A DNA stretch of 64,000 nucleotides, taken from the NCBI GenBank assembly GCA_018340805.1, contig JACMZG010001870.1, positions 45,139,894 to 45,203,893 on the forward strand. Reading direction: 5' to 3'. This document shows, piece after piece, positions 25,651-37,229 of the stretch (position 1 is the stretch's first letter; every line of letters starts with the position of its first letter). The notes under the pieces are model-generated. The model made no database searches. It was not told the DNA's origin and was given only the letters and a program-made list of their open reading frames with translations. Both the position numbers and the translations under genes were made by a program. This stretch comes from Microvelia longipes (taxonomy: Eukaryota; Arthropoda; Insecta; Hemiptera; Veliidae).

Positions 25651-26440
25651 ATTATACCTCGGATATTAAATAAGAAAATTAAAAAAAATGTTTAAAAAAT
25701 AAATTAACATTTTCTAGACAAAGCAATTGCTTAAAGAGTATTCTTGTTGCTTAGAAAGCCTTGATAAGGATTTCCTTATAAATTCGTTAAAAATAAAAAA
25801 TATAATTTACTTTTTACTTCATAATTGCTCTACATAACTTGTATTTTGTTCAAGAAATATATGTCAATCTATAAAAGACATACTAATTAAGAATTTGGAA
25901 CTTCTCATCTAAGGTTCCTATAAACTTTAAGACGAGAGCAATTAGTTATAATTTTATATAATTCAATAAGTAATAATTTTAACCCTATTTTCGATCTTAA
26001 AGTCGTATAAGACCAATCTGAAAGATAACAAAATGATATTTAATTTTGACTTTTTTGAGGGATTTAAAAAAATGTCTAAAAGAAGAAAAATAAGAAAAAT
26101 TGTAGATGAAAAAATGTGATTATGTCTTTTCTTTGGAAGGAAAAGTAATTAAACATTATTATTTGACTTCTTTGTCGGTCATCTTGAAATTTGTATTTGC
26201 CCTTCTCTTGATATTTTTTAATTTTCTTTATTAATACTGTAGGTAAGTAGGTAAAGTATTGGTACAAGATTATCTTTTTATACCAATAAACTGAGCGCAA
26301 CTAAACCCAGGAAGGGGAAACCCCCCCCCCTTTCTATGTAACAGTGTATGAAAGAATAAATCTACAAATACTAAGATTTACTTAGTGAAGAGTTTAATGT
26401 ATTTTAAAACAAGACTGCAGTTCGTATACAATTTTTACTT
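25651..26440. other. AT-rich non-coding DNA
   Basis: No gene recognised; a 10-base C-run lies near 26321. Confidence 0.4.
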
Positions 26441-26444
26441 TTCC

Positions 26445-26573
26445 TCTTTTATACCGTAGGTATATGGGAAAAGTATTGTGTTTGCAAAAAAATCCGAAAC
26501 CGGGATATAACCGGAATTATCAGTTTCAGGCGTTTTTAAGCCCTCCTGAGTGGTTTTTGCAAAGTTGTCTGTC

Positions 26574-26619
<46 letters not shown>

Positions 26620-26645
26620 TGAGTGTATGTATTTACTATATTATT
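26445..26645 (+). mobile_element. 5S-module repeat, 5' part with (GT)n expansion
   Basis: Terminus CTTTTCCTCTTTTATACCG...GGGAAAAG, then CCGAAACCGGGAT, GTTTCAGGCG, CCTCCTGAGTGG and GTCTGTCTGTATG passing directly into (GT)n of about 40 bp (26579-26617). The right part of the element is missing. Confidence 0.75.
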
Positions 26646-26867
26646 GTTCCTAGACATACCTATGGCGCTCGATAAATTTCGAACATTTTGCAATTATAAA
26701 ATTTATATCATTTTATAATAATTAAATTTCTATCATTTTATAATAATAAAATTTAGATAATTTTACAATTATAAAATTTCTATATTTTTCTACTACTTTT
26801 TCACTACTTAAATAAGCAATATCTATTAAATAAATACACCCTTTTATTATTAATTCTTGGGCTCAAT

Positions 26868-26950
26868 ATTGAGCACACACTCACATGTGCTGAGCACACA
26901 CTCACATGTGCTGAGCACACACTCACATGTGCTGAGCACACACTCACATT
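26868..26950. repeat. 21-bp palindromic minisatellite, 4 units
   Basis: Unit GAGCACACACTCACATGTGCT, almost exactly repeated. AGCACA...TGTGCT makes each unit partly self-complementary. Confidence 0.9.
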
Positions 26951-27317
26951 GTTAAAATACATTACACCTGTGACAAATTGTATCTTTATTTAATTGTGAA
27001 GTCTATTATAAAAATAATGATAATAATTTTAGAGAGACAACTAAAACGAAAGCATAATATGCAATACTGTGTTTCTAATGGCCAAAGTCAGATTTAGATC
27101 AATCAACCTGTTGATTTAGATGTGCATATTTATAAATTTGACAAACGTAAACATAACATAGCTGGGACAATCTGTCATAGTCCTATACTCTACGGCACTA
27201 AAAATCACCAAAATGTATAAGAGTATTTTAAACATGATTCAATTCTTATTCTGTTAAAAATAATTTATTAATAAAAAAAAATATATAAAATTATTTCACT
27301 TCCTTAAATTAAGATAA

Positions 27318-27428
27318 ATGAATAGAAAGATAGTTGGCTGAAAACTGCTTGGCCAAAAATGTTATCACAAAAACCAACAGAATTGTCAAAGGCCAATTGG
27401 TGTCTGAGGTCTGAGGGCAAAAAGTATA

Positions 27429-27491
<63 letters not shown>

Positions 27492-27680
27492 ATATATATT
27501 GTTTTTAGACGCACCTATACCGCACGATAAATTTCGATTATTTTATAATGATAAAATTTCGAAATAAGGAATAAAAGGATAGTAGGCTCACATCTGCTTG
27601 GCCAAACATTTTATCACAAAAGCCAGCAGACAGAATTACGAGGAAATGGTATCTGAGGGCAAAGAGTATACAAAATTCTA
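27318..27680. repeat. Pair of about 110-bp direct repeats flanking (AT)n and the CCTAGACG block
   Basis: GAATAGAAAGATAGTTGGCT, CTGCTTGGCCAAAAATGTTATCACAAAA and GTCTGAGGGCAAAAAGTATA at 27318-27430 recur at about 27565-27675 with about 85% identity. Between them are (AT)n (27427-27500) and TTTTTAGACGCACCTAT...GATAAATTTCGA. Confidence 0.75.
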
Positions 27681-28029
27681 CTATACTCCTTGCTAAGGGT
27701 CTGAAATATCCTGTTATGGAGCGTTTTGTCCTGGGGAATCTTCTCGTGTACTTGTATTTAATAATCGTGATTCAGTAGGGTTGAGAGAGGGGACTCGTGT
27801 CTGCAAATGTTGTAGTGGAGAGATGAAATACTCGTACTAACTAGTACATAGTTTTTTGAATTAAAAATATATTTTTATACTTCTATTTTTGTAATGATAG
27901 AATTTATAAATGTACTTTATCTCCAGACGGTGTATAATGTAAAGTTTATTGACTAGTTTTTAGAGAGTAAAGAACCACTTTTCACTCCCAACGAAGAAAA
28001 AGTTTTTTTTTTGGAGGCAGCACAATTAG

Positions 28030-28317
28030 TACACTAAGCTGTATTTTAAGACGACAAGTATATCCATGATTTTTGTTGAATCATAAAAATTAAACAGCAT
28101 TGAGCGTGGTCAGTGCTGTATGGGTGACCGCTGAGAATGATACGGATGCATTTACTATCTGAAAACAAGCGAATCGAGTCCGAATACATGTTGCAGCATA
28201 AATTTGGCGCATTGTATAGTCTGAGGACGAGCGAAGCGAGTCCGAAGCTGGAAGGATGAGCGTAGCGAATCCGATGTGATGAGGAAAAGTTCCGAGGTAC
28301 CCCGTACCCGATTTTTT
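28030..28317 (+). mobile_element. 5S-module repeat, best-preserved 3' half
   Basis: Starts near GACAAGTATATCCATGATTT, then the 5S-like block (28075-28140), an eroded first hairpin (about 28164-28182), GGACGAGCGAAGCGAGTCC (28225-28243) and GGATGAGCGTAGCGAATCC (28254-28272). The end is GGTAC-CCC-GTACC (28296-28308) and T6 (28312-28317). The second stem GGAT/ATCC is the compensated form of GGAC/GTCC. If transcribed from the 5S-type promoter, the RNA would run through the hairpins and stop at the T6. Confidence 0.8.
28075..28140 (+). ncRNA. 5S rRNA-like segment, clearest copy
   Basis: AATTAAACAGCATTGAGCG, TGGTCAGTGCTGTATGGG and TGACCGCTGAGAATGA match 5S rRNA from about nucleotide 40 to 105 at most positions, including TATGGGTGACCGC of box C. 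It lacks the 5S 5' third and 3' end, so it is a captured promoter module. Confidence 0.75.
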
Positions 28318-29540
28318 AAATATATTATCATATAAAATAATCGATTCAATTACATATGTCGTAGTTTACTAAATATTCTTATCAGTTATATATTCTTCAT
28401 AGAGTTTACAAAATGATTGTTAAACTATTATTTTACAATAATAATAATAACAAAAGTAACTGCTGTGCTTAAAGGTTAAAAACTTGGTAGACTATTGTTA
28501 AAGGGGTTTCGAGCCGTTGGAGATGGTGGAGTTTCAAGGTATTTAATAAAGCATGAAAACATTTACCAACAGAACTGGATTATATAAGGCTTAAAATTAT
28601 TATGAAAAGGAGATGTTACAGCGTCCGTAAAGAAACATTTTACTGACTGTGGTTTAGATATGCTAAGAGCTGTATCTTGAAGGGTTATGGCCCTTTTTGG
28701 GTTAAAATATTCAGGTTTAGAGACGGGTCAAAGGGCCTTGTTACTAATTAAACCCAAACCTAAAGGTTTTCACATTCAGGCTACAATCTAACTCTATCTA
28801 ACTTGTGGCTAATTTGTTAGAGAGAGCTCTCTTTTAGAGAGAATTAAAACGATTTTAAAGTGCAGATTGTATCTCATATAGACTTGTTTAATTGAATTTA
28901 CAAGTTTCTCTCGGGGGTTTTCCACTCAAAACTATAATAGCTTTTAAAGATCTAAAATATCTAGGGAAACTTTTATCTAGCGAATTATATTTAGAGTTTT
29001 GGCTTTTATAACTTTTACTAAACATTTTAAACGTTCTTGGTACAATTTTACGTAGAGAAACATTTTTTACGTTTACACACTAATTAATTTGCTTATATTG
29101 GATAATAGTTCTATTCAACAATCATAAGGGATTAAAAACGTTATTATCTCCCTGGGTATATACAAAACAAGTTAATAAAGAATATTTCATTCGTGAGATA
29201 AAAGTACTAATTGTAAAATACAGAGGTACTTTATTCCCTGGAAAACTATAGTCAGCAAACATATCTGTTTATTCCCTTTGAAATAAAATGTAATTTTAGT
29301 CATCTAAAACAGGTAAATAATCATAACATTATTAAACAGGGTAAAGATAGAACTTTACAAACGGTCTGCTCTGGTATAGATGCAAAATATCACTTAATTA
29401 ATTATTTTTAACAAGGAAATTAGAGAAACATTTTGATAGGGTTGTCCTTTAACGTTTTCATTTCGCTTTTACTATACTGCATGAAAATTATTTTCAATTT
29501 AGAAAGTGTTATGCGTAGATCGGTTCAGTGCCTTCATAGT
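28318..29540. other. Non-coding DNA, nothing recognised
   Basis: AT-rich; no gene, TIR or tandem array seen. Confidence 0.4.
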
Positions 29541-29544
29541 AACC

Positions 29545-30037
29545 AATACTTGCTTGGATCAATACTAGCTCGATCAATATTTGCTCGATCAAAACTTGAT
29601 CAATCAATTTTTGCTTAAATAATACTTGCTCGATAAATACTCGTTCGATCAATACTTGCTCGATAAATACTCGTTTGATCAATACTTGCTCGATAAATAC
29701 TCGTTCGAACAATACTTGCTCGATAATCGATATACCTTGATAAATACTCGTCCGATCAATACTTGCTCGATAAATACTCGTTTGATCAATACTTGCTCGA
29801 TAAATACTCGTTCGAACAATACTTGCTAGATAAATACTCGTTCGAACAATACTTGCTAGATAAATACTCGTTCGATCAATACTTGCTCGATAAATACTCG
29901 TTTGATCAATATTTGCTCGATAAATACTCGTTCGAACAATACTTGCTCGATAAATACTCGTTCGAACAATACTTGCTCGATAAATACTCGTTCGAACAAT
30001 ACTTGCTCGATAAATACTCGTTTGATCAATACTTGCT
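29545..30037. repeat. 30-bp minisatellite, about 16 units
   Basis: Unit CTCGATAAATACTCGTTCGA + ACAATACTTG, period 30 (AATACTTGCT at 29651 and 29681). Because 30 is divisible by three, the array reads open in frames on both strands. Variation is mostly GATC versus GAAC and CTCG versus CTAG. Confidence 0.95.
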
Positions 30038-30116
30038 AACCTTATTTAATGTCACTAATTGACGAAGTGAACCCCTTTTAACTGGAATAATAAAATTAAA
30101 AGTCACTGCGGTGACG

Positions 30117-30172
30117 TTTCGGTCAAGCTGGCCATGATATTTTAGACAGGATTGTGACCAGCTTGGCCGAAA
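30117..30172. repeat. 18-bp stem inverted repeat
   Basis: TTTCGGTCAAGCTGGCCA pairs with TGACCAGCTTGGCCGAAA at 16 of 18 positions, loop of about 20 nt. It lies 80 bp past the minisatellite; role unknown. Confidence 0.7.
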
Positions 30173-31080
30173 AGTCCCCCCTATAACTTCTGATTTCATC
30201 ATCCCAGTTTGGACTATATAATTTATAAATTGATTGCACAATTAAATTGTGTAAATAACACTATTCATTATTATTAAGAAACTGTCTCCATTCATAGAAT
30301 TCTTATTTCTTTTTTGGCACTAGATGATCCAGACTTAGTTCTACACTCAAAATAAACATATAAGTCTCACAGAAACTCATGCAATCTTCTGTAATACTCT
30401 TACTTAGTTCTACACTCAAAATAAACATAAACTATATTAATATCAACAAATTAACAGTCTCAATCGTTTCTAAAAAAAGGTCTTTTTTATACTAAATTAA
30501 TAGGGGGCGTTCAAAAAGCTGTAAACTCTCAAAGGAATCCACAAAGGCAGTTTAAACGGCAGCGAGTGAGGAAAGGTTTCGGCGTGCCTAGGGAAATCAA
30601 GTTAAGCCTAACCCTCGTCATTTTAAAGCCTTTTTTGCAAAGTCTCGTAGGCTGAACCGCATCAGCTACCAGGGCAACATCGAGGGGAGGGGTTCAAGTA
30701 AATCTTACACTTTTACCTCTATAAATTTAAACCTGTTTTAACACTTTAGAATTTAATTTTTATCTCAAAGGCTCTACAGATAAAAGGATATCTACATAAT
30801 TTAAAATGGATCAACTAAATTGCTCTTGAAGTAAATATTACTTCTTTCTGCATATACGAATTAACTTTTGCTCCAGGTGGCGGTTTACATGGGATTATAA
30901 TACGGCAGGGTTCTTATAGTCAATGAGTGGAGCAAGGTACTGCTCAGGTCCCGATAAGGATTCCCCTACTCTCATATACATAAGTCCTATTCAAGGCTGT
31001 GAAACGTGCAACAATTAACGTTCGTTTCCGTAGAACCGTTTTCAAAACTTAAACACAATGCTAAAGTATTCAAATAAAGT
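30173..31080. other. Non-coding DNA with a short direct repeat
   Basis: ACTTAGTTCTACACTCAAAA occurs twice, at about 30335 and 30401. No gene recognised. Confidence 0.4.
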
Positions 31081-31083
31081 AAA

Positions 31084-31640
31084 TAATTCTGGCGCGGTGG
31101 TCCACATGTCGGGCGAATTTCCTTTGGATGCGTGTTTCCGTGCTTTTTACATTATATAAGTTTACAACTACTAAATAAATAATTCCGGCGCGGTGGTCCG
31201 CTGTCGGGCGAATTTCATTTAGAATGCGTGTTTCCGTGCTAAACAAACCATTTCTTGCTTATGCAAGAACCATGCCCATTGCGTGGTTCCGGTTCATGCT
31301 TTAGAACCCAAGCAGTTACTTAATTGTCAAGCACTGCTCGTAACTCATTTTGTCTGTATTTTCCAAAGGAAATGCGCATAGTCATCCAGTTGGTTGTACA
31401 AAACTATGCCTCTAAAATTAGAAGTACGCACTATTATTTGCACTAATTTAAAGCTTAGTTGCTTATCTTTAAGCTTAGTCAGTTATCTTTAAAGGTTTTA
31501 GCGCATTTCCTTTGGAAAATACAGGCAAAATGAGTTACGAGCAGTGCTTGACAATGAAGTAACTGCTTGGGTTCTAAAGCATGAACCGGAACCACGCAAT
31601 GGGCATGGTTCTTGCATAAGCAAGAAATGGTTTGTTTAGC

Positions 31641-31700
<60 letters not shown>

Positions 31701-31860
31701 ATATGTATGTATGTATGTATAGTTTCGCGAAACGTATTTTTTCGTCATTAGGGACCTCTGAAACAGATTTGTGTCTTGATCCGAGGTTCGAATTCCGCCA
31801 TGACGCCTATCCCACTAGGCGAATTTCCAAAGGAAATTCGCTAAAACCAAGGTGTCCAGT
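31084..31860. mobile_element. GGCGCGGTGGTCC-family foldback repeat, locus 1
   Basis: Two direct copies of AATAATTCYGGCGCGGTGGT...TCGGGCGAATTTC (about 31084 and 31180) lead into a long palindrome (31233-31645). Then come a (TA)n/(TATG)n array and a conserved distal block with ACGTATTTTTTCGTCATTAGGGACC, GAGGTTCGAATTCCGCC and CTAGGCGAATTTCC. The same order recurs at 53488-54160, so this is one repeat family. GAGGTTCGAATTCC looks like a tRNA box B. Confidence 0.8.
31233..31645. repeat. Palindrome with 145-bp arms, two mismatches seen
   Basis: Arms 31233-31377 and 31501-31645 are reverse complements apart from two substitutions noticed (TTAA/TTCA and GTCTG/GCCTG contexts), around a 123-bp loop. 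The right arm is followed immediately by (TA)n at 31646. Confidence 0.93.
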
Positions 31861-31984
31861 CAAGAGTTAAGCGTCTATATTAATAATTATAATATACAAG
31901 CCTTTATCCGAAATCTATCCCGTACAGGTCATTATCAGCATTTTTATATTATCTAGAACTTTTTGTACCTTTAAAAATTAAAAA

Positions 31985-32390
31985 AATCATATATGTAAAT
32001 TGTAAAGCACATAAATACAATACATAAACAAATATGTAAACTGTAAAGCTCATACATACAGAACATAAACAAATGTGTAAACTGTAAAGCTCATACATAC
32101 AAGACATAAACAAATATGTAAACTTTAAAGCTCATACATACAGAGCATAAACAAATATGTAAACTGTAAAGCTCATACATACAATACATAAACAAATATG
32201 TAAACTTTAAAGCTCATACATACAGAACATAAACAAATAAACCGTAAAGCTCATACATACAGAACATAAACAAATATGTAAACTGTAAAGCTCATATATA
32301 CAATAAGTAAGCATATATGTATAAACCGTAAAGCTCATTATACAATAAATAAACAAATATGTAAACTGTAAAGCTCATGCATATAATAAT
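31985..32390. repeat. About 41-bp minisatellite, 9-10 units
   Basis: Unit ACATAAACAAATATGTAAAC + TGTAAAGCTCATACATACAGA. Later units carry small deletions. Confidence 0.92.
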
Positions 32391-34018
32391 AATCACGATG
32401 CAGTCTGAATTGCAATCAATCCAGAAAATATTCTCTTTATTTTAATGTAGGTGGAATCCAAAATTCTATGTAAAGAACAACGAACATAAATTAAAATTAC
32501 AGAACAGTAAAATGGATATAAATCCAATATTCCCAACTATTTCTATCTAATAGAAGTGAAATCAAAACAAAAACCGAGAGTAATATAAAATACCTGTTAG
32601 GGAGAGGGTAGACTCCCCTCCCCCTCATCTCTTCTAATTAATCCCAGTAGTAGAAATGTGGGAAGGGAGGGGGGGATTTTTGGTTTTGAAATTCCTATCT
32701 CGTTTAACTATGAAACTTGCTGTACTTCTCTTTTCAATATACAATAAGCAATAACATCAAAATAACAATTATATATGTTATTAGATATTGCAATAAAAAA
32801 TATTTATTCACAAAATAAAACTAAATTTTTTGTTACAAAAAACATTAAAGTTGAGAAAAAAACAGACATTTTTTCAGTGACTAATTGATTAATTATGTTA
32901 TTAATTAATACGTATATTCGATAAAATGTAACGAGTTTACTTGAGAGTTTCAATACACTATAGTTTTAATTGACCCCTCGGCAACTCTTCGGACACAGCA
33001 AAACCAAGCGGCTTCATCAATATACAAACCCTCAACAAGCCGCTCTTTTACCAACCTCCGATTAATTTTAAATCCCCATTTACTAGAACTATTTAACAGT
33101 AAAAGAATCAGAAATAAATGCTTTTTAAATTCAAATGTTTAATAATTCATAAAGAAAACATTAACTAAATACCAAATCAGAGCATTAGGTCGACGTTGAA
33201 TAATTACAGAGGGAAATATCGTTAGACATATACAAGATATTTTTTTTAAATTTAATGAAACAACAAATAGTAGTCCTTTTAATATCATAAATCTATTTTA
33301 AGCCATATTTTCCATTTCAAATTTTCTAAGCATAAAATATTTCAGCAAATTATAACATGAATTAACACTAATAAGAATTTAATTGGTATTTTAAAACAAA
33401 ATAAAGCCTAAGTAAAATACGCAATTAAATACTTTAAAAGAATATGTCAGGCTTAATTTTATTAGATTACATATATAGATTTGGATTTTTTAAACTTTCT
33501 ATAATGCCTTGGTGAGTTAATCCGATTTGAATTTTTTCAACCACAATGGTCTCACTGAGTTTCATTCCAAGTTTTTTATTCCACTTAATAAATTTTTTTG
33601 TTGATTTTATTTCACGTTCAATTAAACAATTTTTTGAGTTTAATTTAAATGGATAATTTTGAAATTTAAATTTGATTATTGAGATAGTATAATGTATATT
33701 AATGTTCATATAACTCATTGGAGAAAAACGTTTTAAATAAGATTGGGGGGTGGATCGAAATGAATTTATAACAGATTCAGGTTTGATACGCCAAATGAAA
33801 TATTGCGGTATCAAATAATTTATTTATTTAAGTTTCTCAATTGTCAAAATTTTACTATGAAATGAAAAAAAAAACAAGAAAAACAAATTGATACATAGAC
33901 TGCATAAACATAGACAGCATAAATTGAATAACAAATTTTATCATTAATAAAAACAAAAAAAACCATAACATTACATGAGAAACACTAAACATTTAAGGTG
34001 GGAATACTAAGTTATCAG
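32391..34018. other. AT-rich non-coding DNA, one unassigned frame
   Basis: A minus-strand frame at 33467-33814 (115 codons, Lys/Ile/Asn-rich) matches no family I recognise and lies just downstream of the LINE relic at 34019. It may be a decayed repeat. Confidence 0.35.
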
Positions 34019-34273
34019 CTAAAAACTCGTTAACACTGCTTTCTCAAGCAAAAAATGTTTTAATGCTTTTTTGAAAGTTTTAAGTAGAAGTTCAACTATT
34101 GAAGCTGGTAATTGATGAAAGCACCTTATTCCATTAAACTTTGGGGACTGATGTGATTTATTGAGCCTACAAGTGGGAATATTGATGTTAGCAATATATC
34201 TAGTGCTATAATTGTGGTTCTTAATATAATTGAACTCCCCCTCATCATACTTTGCTTTAACGAACAACAACAA
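34019..34273 (-). pseudogene. C-terminal fragment of a non-LTR RT polyprotein
   Basis: The 84-residue frame has the pattern that ends many Jockey/CR1-type RT ORFs: HNYSTRY, then IPTCRLNKSHQSPKFNGIR, then HQLP and a basic helix before the stop. No RT catalytic motifs are present, so only the tail of the ORF remains. It is a different lineage from the LINE at 43 kb, whose tail reads RCRTSLMQRHAAARGPIIFNQLP. Confidence 0.65.
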
Positions 34274-34393
34274 TGAAAAAATATAGGCTGAATAAAAAGT
34301 TAAAATTTTATTTTCAATAAAATATTGTTTGCACTTAGCGTCATGTTTAGCATTATTTATGATACGGATAGCTTTTTTTTCAAAATAAAAATA

Positions 34394-34690
34394 CTGTTGG
34401 CTACGGGGGCTGCCAACAGTAGTACCGCCTCTGTGGCCGAGGTCGTTAGAGCGTTAGTCTTTACGCTCTTTGTCTTTATTTTGTCTTACGCGTCTTCTTT
34501 ATTAGGTCGAGCACAGTGGTTTCAAAAGTTGTTACACCCTAAACTATGGAATAACTTTGAACTTTGAGGTCGAGCATATCGAGTCCAAAGTTATTAAGCC
34601 CTAGACTTTGGAATAACTTTCCAATTCGAGGTCGAGCACAGGGAGTCCAAAACATTCCGAGGAGCCTTCCACCCAATTTTACATACATAT
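34394..34690 (+). repeat. tRNA-like head plus three about 60-bp tandem units
   Basis: GTGGCCGAGGTCGTTAGAGC (34432-34451) is a good Leu/Ser-type box A. After it come three units beginning GAGGTCGAGCA (about 34505, 34566 and 34627), the last two with a GAGTCCAAA block and all with GGAATAACTTT. GAGGTCGAGCATATCGAGTCC resembles the 5S-module GGAC...GTCC hairpin. The end, CCACCCAATTTTACATA, resembles that element's GTACCCGATTTTTTA. No box B is seen. Confidence 0.5.
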
Positions 34691-35089
34691 CTTTACTTGA
34701 AGAAATTTAATTAATTAATAAAATCTTAAGCGTTACCCAAAAAGGACTCCCAGAATGATTACCTTTAAAAAATATTCAGAAGACGGTATTTTATTAACGT
34801 TAAAGCAAGCAGGGGTTAAGAGAAGTTTAAAAATTAATAAAGGAAACCAAGAATAAAAGAATGAAAATCGGACCAGGGAAATTTAATTTCCATTTTGATG
34901 AGGGCGGAATGGAAAGAAGAGGAAAGAAATAATTTCCTCGACTCTGGGGCAGTTTTAATACCTAGTCTTATCATTTACTTCCCATGGTCTTAAGGAAAAG
35001 AAATCTCCACGGAAAATCTTTATAAGAAAAGATCAGACTTTCAACCTAATAAGACAGCAATATCAGCACCAGCCAAATACAAATATTTG

Positions 35090-36005
35090 GCTAAGGGGTA
35101 CCTCACATTTTTTTAAAAAACGTACAAATGTCAATTGATAAGAAATTAAATAATGCTGCTAATAAGATGAAACTTGACACATTTGTTAACCTTATATATA
35201 AATACATGCTTGCTAAATTTTAAATCAATCGAAACCTTTTTTCACGTATTTATAATCTGAAACAAATTCGCTAACTTTATTGGCGGTTAATAACGTTAAA
35301 AATAGTTATTTATGCCATAAGGCTGAGAAGTGTGTCTTTATGTCACGGCAATTAGATTTACCGACGAGCGAAGCGAGTCGGGAAAAATTCATCAACATTC
35401 TCAGCCGGATGGCATACACTATTTTTTTTTTGAGGTAGCACTCATTAAATAAAGCACTCATTAAAAAAAATCAATAAATAGCACTCATTAAACTGCGCTA
35501 TATACTTAATTGAAAAAAACAAACGTCCAATTATTATTAACTCCATATTATCGCCGTCATTAAATTCATCCATAGCTTCACACTTTCCTGAAAAATGTAA
35601 AAGCTTTACAAATAAACACACAAAAATTGTCAATTAGAACACCTTTTAAAAACGAAAAAAAATTATTCTACGAACAAAAACAGAAACAATATGAACGTTT
35701 TTAAAGAAACCTCATGAAGGTTTTACACAGATTGTTTTTTTGAACACGCTACATTACAGTAATGGCGGCAACATATGAATTACTTTTACGTCCTAGGAGT
35801 TTTTTTTACATTCATTATTGTCCTCGGAGGTTAAAAGTACTAAATAACCTCCTATAACAATAATGATTGGCTTCTCATCCTAAAAACGGTCCAATAAAGT
35901 GCTCAATTACGTACTACCTCAAAAAAAATATATTTCCCGGATAGCACAACTGGACGTAAAGACTGAAGTTTCAACTCCCTGCAAAATGGTAGTATATCAT
36001 TATGT
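35090..36005 (-). mobile_element. 5S-module repeat (inverted), interrupted by another element
   Basis: The conserved middle (GCTAATAAGATGAAACTTGACACA, TTTTTTCACG) reads in inverted orientation up to about 35303. It resumes at 35931 as TTTCCCGGATAGCACAACTGGACG. The gap is filled by the element at 35304-35930, giving the order of insertion. Confidence 0.6.
35304..35930 (-). mobile_element. GAGGTAG-family element, copy 1
   Basis: One part carries ATGCCATAAGGCTGAGAAG ... CATTCTCAGCCGGATGGCAT, an inverted pair around a stem-loop at 35361-35381 (CCGAC-GA-GCGAAGC-GA-GTCGG). The other part is bounded by TTTTTTTTTGAGGTAGCAC (about 35420) and GTACTACCTCAAAAAAAA. Both parts are present in the inverted copy at 37702-38290, so they move together. 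On the minus strand ATGGATGAATTCAATGACGG begins a short acidic frame (MDEFNDGDNMEL), perhaps the residual start of a lost transposase. Confidence 0.75.
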
Positions 36006-36128
36006 ACTCTCTATTATCATTGTAGATAATGGTCTTCTCTCTATTATTATTGTAGATAACAGATAATGGTCATCTCTCTATTATTATTGTAGATAACAGA
36101 TAATAGTCATCTCTCTATTATTATTGTA
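36003..36128. repeat. About 37-bp tandem repeat, 3-4 units
   Basis: Unit TCTCTCTATTATTATTGTAG + ATAACAGATAATGGTCA. Confidence 0.85.
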
Positions 36129-36239
36129 GTTGAGATGATAACAGGCAAAAACACGCACACAAAAAAAGACAGACAACATTGTCTGTCACTTGAGTTTTTT
36201 AAAAAACAAGTAGTCCGTAAAAATAAATAATACGGCGGT

Positions 36240-36487
36240 ACATATATACTTTTTGTTGGATCACTAATGTCGAGCTGAGTCAGTGCTTGATGGAACGAGC
36301 GAAGCGAGTACGAAGTCCGAATAAAAGTCTAGCTTAGTAATAGTGTACTGCAATATAAATTAGTGATTTCCATATATTGAGGACGAGCGAAACGAGTCTG
36401 AAGCGATCAGGATGAGCGAAGCGAATGCGATACACGATGCGATACACGATCGAGTACATCGATGCGATGTACTCGCATCGAATTTTT
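36240..36487 (+). mobile_element. 5S-module repeat, 3' part with a rebuilt terminator hairpin
   Basis: Eroded 5S-like block (GTTGGATCACTAATGTCGAG...CAGTGCTTGATGG, 36255-36293), hairpins near 36294, GGACGAGCGAAACGAGTCT (36381-36399) and GGATGAGCGAAGCGAATGC (36410-36428). Then CGAGTACATC pairs with GATGTACTCG (36451-36475) ahead of T5 (36483-36487). The final stem differs completely in its outer pairs from the copy at 28296 yet still pairs. Confidence 0.7.
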
Positions 36488-36825
36488 ACTTATTTGTTTC
36501 TTTTTAATTTGAAATTATTTTTTTCTTTACTTTTATTATTATTTATTATTCTTTCTATTCGTTTTTATGCTCCGTATAAAAAAAGTAGGGGAAATTAAGT
36601 CCGGATTTAAGAGAGAATAAAAACCTGAATCCTGGTTTTAATTAATTGTGAATAAGACGGCATCCTCTTTTTCTTTCTAAGATCTTTTTAGCGAATTCTC
36701 ATCTAGAAATATCGCTTATTAGGTTGCTGGGGTGACGGAAGTAAAGAGGAAACAAGGGGAATCGATATCGATTAGCTACCTTCTTGATTTTAAAATATAT
36801 ATGTCTTTACAATGCTTATATAGTA

Positions 36826-36901
36826 GACCGCGTTGTTGGGCCCTTTTGCGGTCTCCATTAGATAGAAGATAGTGTTCTACCTTATGAGTCCTAGTGCATA
36901 T

Positions 36902-36964
<63 letters not shown>
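36826..36964 (-). mobile_element. SINE 3' fragment followed by (TA)n
   Basis: GTAGACCGCGTTGTTGGGCC and GATAGAAGATAGTGTTCTAC match the 3' domain of the SINE at 21650-22280. (TA)n (36899-36964) begins where the SINE match ends, at the same place as the microsatellite side of that copy. Confidence 0.65.
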
Positions 36965-36967
<3 letters not shown>

Positions 36968-37197
36968 CAGGGTGGTCCAGCTAAGAAGGACCAGACCTTT
37001 TTCTCGGAAACTATAACAGCTAGAAGAATGCGGTTTTCGGTGTTGGCCTTAATATCGTAATAGTGAGCAGACGCCCGAAAACGTATTTTTCTCGTCTGGT
37101 CACTATTATATTAAATCCAACACCGAAAACTGCATCCTTCTAGCTGTTATAGTTTTCGAGAAAAAGGTCTTGTCCTCCTTAGCTGGACCACCCTGTA
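36965..37197. mobile_element. TA-flanked foldback MITE
   Basis: TACAGGGTGGTCCAGCTAAG ... and its inverse ending CCACCCTGTA; about 80-bp arms through GACCTTTTTCTCGGAAACT and ACAGCTAGAAGAATGC. CAGGGTG ends and TA flanks are common in Tc1/mariner-type MITEs. It begins exactly where (TA)n ends. Confidence 0.85.
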
Positions 37198-37229
37198 TTC
37201 ATTTTTACCCGTTATTCATTTTTTTCTAG

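Noticed and set aside
28075..28140. A genuine 5S rRNA gene
   Set aside because: The 5' third and the 3' closing helix are missing, and the block always occurs within the same interspersed repeat.
29509..30062. Repetitive proteins (LDKYSFDQYL and IERVFIEQVL repeats)
   Set aside because: The 30-bp minisatellite has a period divisible by three, which keeps frames open on both strands. No start context, splice signals or flanking coding sequence.
31479..31748. Frame containing VPVHALEPKQL, also seen at 53672
   Set aside because: Both frames read the arms of the foldback repeat; similarity between them reflects the repeat, not a protein.
33467..33814. 115-codon minus-strand frame as a gene
   Set aside because: Lys/Ile/Asn-rich, in AT-rich DNA, no recognised motif, next to a LINE relic; not enough to call a gene.
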